A DNA stretch of 64,000 nucleotides from Onthophagus taurus (taxonomy: Eukaryota > Arthropoda > Insecta > Coleoptera > Scarabaeidae): contig NC_091971.1 of the NCBI RefSeq assembly GCF_036711975.1, positions 15,445,501-15,509,500 of the forward strand, in the 5' to 3' direction. Below the pieces are notes generated by a model. It was given only the letters and a program-made list of their open reading frames with translations. It was not told where the DNA came from and ran no database searches. Made by a program: the position numbers and the translations under genes. Of the stretch, positions 59,701 through 64,000 are shown one piece after another. Numbering within the stretch: the stretch's first letter is position 1; the number at the start of each line of letters is the position of its first letter.

Positions 59701-62700
59701 TTGTGGCCATTCTACCATTTGAGAAACAGGTTTTTGTCGTTGTGGAAGTTCTCGCCATTCATCATCAAAATCCAATTTGTAATAAATGTTTCCATTCGGC
59801 AAATATTGGAGAGCTCTAATATCGGTCACCACAGGATCATTTGTGACCTTAAAGGGAAAATGACAGGCAGTTATAAAGAATGTTTCATAGCATTACTAAT
59901 TTTTACCTTTCCAGGTCTAATAGATGCATATCTTTGATATTTCTTGATTGAGTAATCTTTAAAATTAAAATATTGCACTTCATATGGAAAGGGCTTCATT
60001 CTTGCTTCCTTTGTTATTCGTAAATAATCACTAGGTAAATGAATGTCTCGTCCTTTTAATTTCCTTTCGATGCAGTCGCATTCCATTTGTGTGTGTCCAA
60101 CTTCGAGAAATTTTTGAATAATTTCTATGTTATTATTTACAGAATAGTTTAATAATGCATTTGCTATAATATTATTTCTATTTTGGTAAGTACATCCATC
60201 ACTGTAAATTATAATTGGTCCAGATTCATTCTGACAGTCTGTTGTTAGGTATTCCATAATGCAAGAAGCAAAAGTCGATGCAGTCATATCTGCTTCAGTT
60301 TCGCTAAACCAAAAACACTTCGCCTCATGCGTTACTACATTATAAACTGTAAAATTGTGGCAACACAGTTTTAACTTAAAAAATATTGTGCTGGCTTGGA
60401 CATACGGACACACTTTTACAGCTTGTAAATCCATTGTTAAAACCCGACCTTTTTTGTTCATTTTTGCTTCTTCCTTATCTCTCTTTTTTTCTTCACGAGC
60501 CCTTTCTTTTTTACGTCTGTGCGTATTCCATTCTTTGTCTGATAATTGACCAACTTCATGTTTTGTGCACAAATCACATTTATCCTTTTTAATTGGGTGA
60601 ATTGACAAGTTCATAGAATAAAACATTTTGCTAAAAATTGTTCTCGACAGGGTTACTTTGTTTTCTTCTTTGCACTTAATTTCGTATAACTTAAATAATT
60701 GATTTAGGCTCCGGATTACCGTTTCTAAATACAATTTACTTGAATTTGAACGTCCATAATGTGAAGGCAACTTTGGTAAACAATCAAAAAATTCTTTTAG
60801 TAACCTCTTATCTTCCACCTTGTCCTGTCGAGTGGTTCGTTTGTTTGATTTGTAGGTCAAATCGAAGCTAGAAGTCATACCGTAACATCCCTTTTGGGAT
60901 CCCCTTTGGCAAGTGTTTGAAGAAACATTTGTTTACAAACTTGCACTTTGTTCATATTTATTGTGAGAAAATATTTTAAGGAATATTTTCGCCTACTCTC
61001 AAAGCTTTTAGTATACGTTCTTTTTGTGACAGTTTTTTCTATGTGATTGATTACAAACACTTTTCGTTGATCCCAATTCATTGCCAATGCAATGCCATTT
61101 GCCAATGACGAACGTCATTAATTTCTGAACAATTCCTAGATTTTACTCTAAGGCACTCTTTTGATTTGCAAGAAGAACCCATTTTTCTTGCTTCTTTTGG
61201 GACATTCTGTTTTACTTTACCTTCTTTAGTTCTGCTGTACCCCATGTACGCTTTTCCTTCCATTCGGCTCCTTTTTGCAGAATTTTTTGCCCATTTATCA
61301 GGTTGAGCAGTAATACTTCTTTTCCTTCCTTCCGTTATATTGCCATGATTGATATCATTTTCTGTTAATGTCTCATCCTGTTTTGTTTTTTCATCTTTTT
61401 CAGCATTATTTCCTTGCTCTTCGTCGCTATCTGATGTACCATTTTCCTTTTTAGGTTCGTAGTCATCGTCATTAAAATCATTGTTAACACATTCTTCGTC
61501 TTTTCGTGCATCTAGCTCCAACATTTGAACATCTCTTAAATCCTCAATTATAATATTTTCAACAGGTTGCAGATGGCTTATATCCTTCAGCTCCTCTAGC
61601 TTCAAATTCGTAATTACATTCAAATTAATTAAAACGCAAACAATGTTAGCATAGTAATGCAAAATAAATAAGTGCAAATATTTTTTGTTAAATATAATAG
61701 ACTTCGTTATTATACATAATAATTTAATATACTTACCGTAACTATTTCCATCACTCAGTAAATTTATAGATATCAAGTACTAGTTTAAACACACTTTTGA
61801 CACAGAAATCCACACCAATATCAATTATTTTAATAAAACAATAACATTAGTTATAGCGGACACAGCCTACTACAACATTACTTTATTTTAACAATGCCTA
61901 CTTTTTAATTATTTTTAAATCAAATTACCAACATTGTTTCTGTAAACAATATTTATTTATTTGTTATTGATTCAATTAAAAAAAAAAACATAAAAAACAA
62001 TGTATTTTTAAAAAAATACTATTTACAGTATTACAAATCGATTATTTTTTAAATAAATACCTTGTATACCACAGTTTGACTTATACCAAATGTTGCTTAA
62101 GAGGTATTCAAATTTTTATTGTGGTGTACGAGGTATTATTGTTTTCTTGTTGAGGTGCATTTGGGATACGTGATGAAAGAAATCCCTTTTATCTAAGTAA
62201 ATGCGTATTTGTGGATTACTAGGTGTTACTAGTACTATGTATAATTCTGTAGATTTCATAAAAATATAATAACACAATTTTGGATTTTTTGTGGGTTACA
62301 AGGCATTAGAATTTCACAGACAATAAATCATCAATTTGCATCTTCTCGACTCTTTCGATATGGATCTTTTCTACCAATATTGTCATGTGGTACTTGGTAG
62401 CTGTTTTTTCAAATTGAAAGAGCATTCTCTGCAAGTTATCCTCATGCTCCGAGATTAAAACCGAATCATCTGCCTAGCAGATTATCTTTAGTTCTTTCTT
62501 CCCCAATTCAACCTTCTTTACTTCACTTATTAGTTTATAACAAAAAATAATTAATTCAAATTTATAACAAGAACTTATTGAATTATTATGACTTATTGTT
62601 TTAGCCTTAACATAACTAACAAATATTGTTTTTTTTTAGATTTAAAACAAGTAATAATATTGAAAGAGAAGAAATTGGTTATAAAAGTCCAGATCCAAAT

Positions 62701-62862
62701 GATGGATTTGTTGTAACTGGGAGATACTCTTATATTAGACCTGATGGTATAAAAGAAATTGTTAAATATGTTGCTGATAAAAATGGATTTCGGGTATTAC
62801 CAAAGCCAATGCAAATAGGATCAAGAATAGCTCCTGGTGCTTTAGCTTCATTAGCTGGTTAA
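56743..62862 (+). CDS. RR-1-like cuticle protein, 2 exons with a 5.75-kb intron
   Basis: Exon 1 is 56743-56885 (donor GTAAGT) and exon 2 is 62640-62862 (acceptor after a T-run, TTTTTTTAG). Phases fit (143 and 223 bases) and give 121 residues: signal peptide MRFMSFYLTFFVVLFQHVNT, a linker rich in Ile and Pro (REVNIPPTIQQ), RR-1 domain FSFQFKTSNNIEREE ... VTGRYSYIRPDGIKEIVKYV then ADKNGFRVLP, and a Gly/Ala end. There is no intron after Met-Lys-X; the only intron sits where intron 2 lies in the paralogues (phase 2, before the ETSNG-like motif). The linking of the two exons is inferred from phase, motif continuity and the absence of any other partner. The intron holds retrotransposon relics and an antisense gene. 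Confidence 0.83.
56990..57615 (-). pseudogene. Non-LTR reverse-transcriptase fragment in the cuticle-gene intron
   Basis: Reading leftwards: VRAGNQVMNAIDTPGGI, then CYADDAAIVPGSEDDLQRQL (the RT catalytic YADD) at about 57430-57360, then LITYRIGVRAETSKTKTMLR and MKTLRSIAGKTRMDRVRN. The C-terminal portion follows across a frame change. Typical insect endonuclease/RT family; dead. Confidence 0.78.
57620..58705 (+). pseudogene. Jockey/CR1-like non-LTR reverse-transcriptase fragment
   Basis: Plus strand, across several frames: DGVGLKLLVPILDIVFTPIT, HISNFSIERSSFPSISKVAH, NDFRPISILSVLSK, then after a deletion KTQAIAFGSQPLLAKLSDFS, RNLGVVMDYTMSWKPQIQSV, and near the end RRSFRILTMLYTVLHNQTSG with TRSQLDSLLMFPTLG. 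This is the RT and C-terminal order of Jockey/CR1-clade elements. The catalytic YADD segment falls in the deleted part. Same direction as the host cuticle gene. Confidence 0.8.
58850..59290 (-). pseudogene. Second non-LTR RT fragment of the endonuclease/RT family
   Basis: Reading leftwards: YVKPVEQVMSFKYLGVSITS, SKDLCEEVKAQTTKAALISG then DIVW and, after frame changes, WRDNVERMDSNRFPKIARDG. Same family as 56990-57615; the two overlap in content (C-terminal region), so they are separate copies. Confidence 0.78.
59581..61776 (-). pseudogene. DUF7869-like gene, antisense in the intron, frameshifted
   Basis: A multi-exon gene of a family present in many copies in insects; I believe the Pfam name is DUF7869 (from memory). 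Order on the minus strand: acidic N-terminal region (61776-61078, with NDFNDDDYEPKK and basic KRSRMEGK), NWDQRKVFVINHIEKTVTKR (61105-60875), then the main part (60878-59907) with LPKLPSHYGRSNSSKLYLET, a Cys pair (KDKCDLC), a charged helix, IIIYSDGCTYQNRNNIIANA and GHTQMECDCIERKLKGRDIH, which suggest an RNase H-like fold. An intron at 59848-59906 (GTAAAA...TTAAG) joins SIRPGK to VTNDPVVTDI. Overlapping ORFs in different frames near 61090 and 60876 indicate two frameshifts. Probably transposon-related and inactive. Confidence 0.66.
61780..62325. other. Intron sequence with no recognised feature
   Basis: AT-rich, 5' flank of the antisense gene. Nothing else supported. Confidence 0.4.
62330..62525 (-). 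pseudogene. Non-LTR RT scrap around the catalytic site
   Basis: The minus strand reads ADDSVLISEHEDNLQRMLFQ then FEKTATKYHMTILVEK, the segment following the RT YADD box; the Tyr/Ala codon before it is altered and preceded by a stop. Lies 115 bp upstream of the second exon of the cuticle gene. Confidence 0.72.
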
Positions 62863-62867
62863 TTAAA

Positions 62868-62880
62868 AAAAATAAATAAT
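62868..62880 (+). terminator. Polyadenylation signal of the 56743-62862 gene
   Basis: AATAAA overlaps the run AAAAAAATAAATAAT about 10 bp after the stop codon. Confidence 0.6.
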
Positions 62881-63009
62881 TTTATTTTAGTTTTATTATC
62901 AACACTTAGTTATTAAAACAATCAATTATAAAAATAACCTTTTCTTATAAAATACATAGTTTGTTTTAGTCAAAATAACCTGAGAATTTTCAATTAAAAG
63001 TTTACAATA

Positions 63010-64000
63010 TCACAATTTAATATCTTTTCTGATTGTCTTCAAATATTTTGATACAGATTTTTGAGGAACGTCATTTGCTATACTGTATAAAACACAAGAA
63101 TCTGTAACGAGTTGTTTTAAACTTTCCAAGTTTATCAGTTTCTTTTCTTCTTTAACAATACTATTATAATCTTTTATTTGTTGGACATAACCGATAACTT
63201 CTTGTAAAGTTTCGTGAGTTAACGTCGCAAATTCTTTTGAAACTCCCTCATTGACCTCTTCTTGAATTTTATTTTTACATATTCGGCGTTTACCTTTTTT
63301 GAAGGTTCGTTTTTTAACAACTTCTTTCACTTTTCTCACCGGAGCTTTTTTCTTCTCTTTCCCAAATATTTCTAATTTTTTCGATGTTGGGTTGTAAACG
63401 GGTTTTTCATGCATTCCTTCAACTGGCCATTCTTTAAAATTTTCGTTAGTTAAAAGCGGTGGTGGATTAAGAATTGCACCTAGCTTCTTTTTTGTGTCAC
63501 AACATTCCCGTTTTCTTTTACCGGTTCCGTAAAAATCCGGACTATATTTAAAACTACTATAATACTCTTTAAGAATTTGTACGGTTCTTTTTGGGTTTCT
63601 TCTTGGTTCTTGGACTACTTTATCTTTTTCTTCGTTTCTACTTCTTAAATCTAAAGGAACAACATCTTCGTCGATTGTTGTATTATGAATTGTGTATTCT
63701 TTAACGAAAACTACATCATTGTCATCTTCTCCTGTTTCAGTTTCAGTAATGTCGGAAGAAATGATTTGTTTATCTTTTTCTTCATCTTTATTTTTTAGTT
63801 GCACCTCTGGAAAAGGTATTTTCAGTTGGGATATATCGATAAATTCGGGTAAATCTTGATTTTCTTTTTGGTGAGGCTGTTTTTTAACATCATCGATAAT
63901 GTTGGAATTATTTGTGGTGAGATCGATTACTTCATTGTTTATGCACGTATCGTTGTTGATAAAACTACCACCGTTATCGGTGTTAAGATATATCGTAACA
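63010..64000 (-). CDS. 3' part of a gene for a charged, probably nuclear protein (partial)
   Basis: The frame is open from the window edge at 64000 down to TGA at 63010-63012, about 330 residues, with no start in view, so only the C-terminal part is seen. Composition is coding-like: acidic Ser/Thr/Asp-rich part (DITETETGEDDNDVVFVKEY), PLDLRSR (similar to a CtBP-binding PxDLS motif), a central PPPLLTNENFKEWPVEGM, a strongly basic cluster (KKAPVRKVKEVVKKRTFKKG) that could be a nuclear localisation signal, and a helical C-terminal 80 residues with LQEVIGYVQQIKDYN and SVSKYLKTIRKDIKL. I do not recognise the family. It converges on the cuticle gene, stop codons about 150 bp apart. Not obviously transposon-derived. 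Confidence 0.72.
   Translation of the reverse strand, partial: VTIYLNTDNGGSFINNDTCINNEVIDLTTNNSNIIDDVKKQPHQKENQDLPEFIDISQLKIPFPEVQLKNKDEEKDKQIISSDITETETGEDDNDVVFVKEYTIHNTTIDEDVVPLDLRSRNEEKDKVVQEPRRNPKRTVQILKEYYSSFKYSPDFYGTGKRKRECCDTKKKLGAILNPPPLLTNENFKEWPVEGMHEKPVYNPTSKKLEIFGKEKKKAPVRKVKEVVKKRTFKKGKRRICKNKIQEEVNEGVSKEFATLTHETLQEVIGYVQQIKDYNSIVKEEKKLINLESLKQLVTDSCVLYSIANDVPQKSVSKYLKTIRKDIKL

Noticed and set aside
1-64000. tRNA, rRNA, snRNA or miRNA genes
   Set aside because: No A/B-box pair with a cloverleaf or other conserved RNA element was recognised by eye; hairpins found belong to repeat families. A covariance-model search would be needed.
1-64000. LTR retrotransposons or endogenous virus copies
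   Set aside because: No paired long terminal repeats, protease, integrase or envelope-like frames were recognised; all retroelement pieces carry non-LTR motifs.

Overview
The window looks like nuclear DNA of an insect, probably a beetle. It is AT-rich, its genes have short spliced exons, and it carries mariner/Tc1, hAT, pogo, piggyBac and non-LTR relics typical of insects. The beetle call rests only on the style of the cuticle proteins. No operon, tRNA, rRNA or CRISPR array was seen.

The host genes are a dispersed cluster of seven small secreted cuticle proteins with the RR-1 (Rebers-Riddiford, chitin_bind_4) chitin-binding domain: 2851-3302 (-), 4447-4854 (+), 9827-10248 (-), 15977-16408 (+), 27538-27962 (-), 42774-44224 (-) and 56743-62862 (+). 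All seven were rebuilt from splice sites. Most have a nine-base first exon (Met-Lys-X) followed by an intron. Five of the six with a TATA box have a CAGT-type initiator at a nearly fixed distance. The ancestral two-intron structure is kept in four genes, the second intron is missing in two, and the first is missing in one. They presumably supply chitin-binding proteins to soft cuticle. A further protein gene enters from the right edge (63010 to past 64000, -): a charged, probably nuclear protein I do not recognise.

Most of the DNA between the genes is mobile-element wreckage and satellite-like arrays. Two hAT-type elements with perfect 8-bp target duplications (10891-14666 and 53652-55236) are filled with a ~363-bp tandem repeat; a third, eroded locus (17544-20232) has the same array. 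A pogo/Tigger-like element (28828-32313) is filled with an unrelated 174-bp array. A ~325-bp array lies at 6110-8200. Long palindromic mariner-type MITEs lie at 1-760, 25701-26757, 45888-46468 and 47659-48710. At 33864-37412 a decayed Tc1 element contains both a non-LTR fragment and a nearly intact DD41D transposon with one premature stop.

The last cuticle gene has a 5.75-kb intron holding several non-LTR reverse-transcriptase relics and, antisense, a frameshifted multi-exon gene resembling the insect DUF7869 family. The most notable theme is that three of the four satellite arrays are bounded, fully or partly, by DNA-transposon ends from two unrelated superfamilies.
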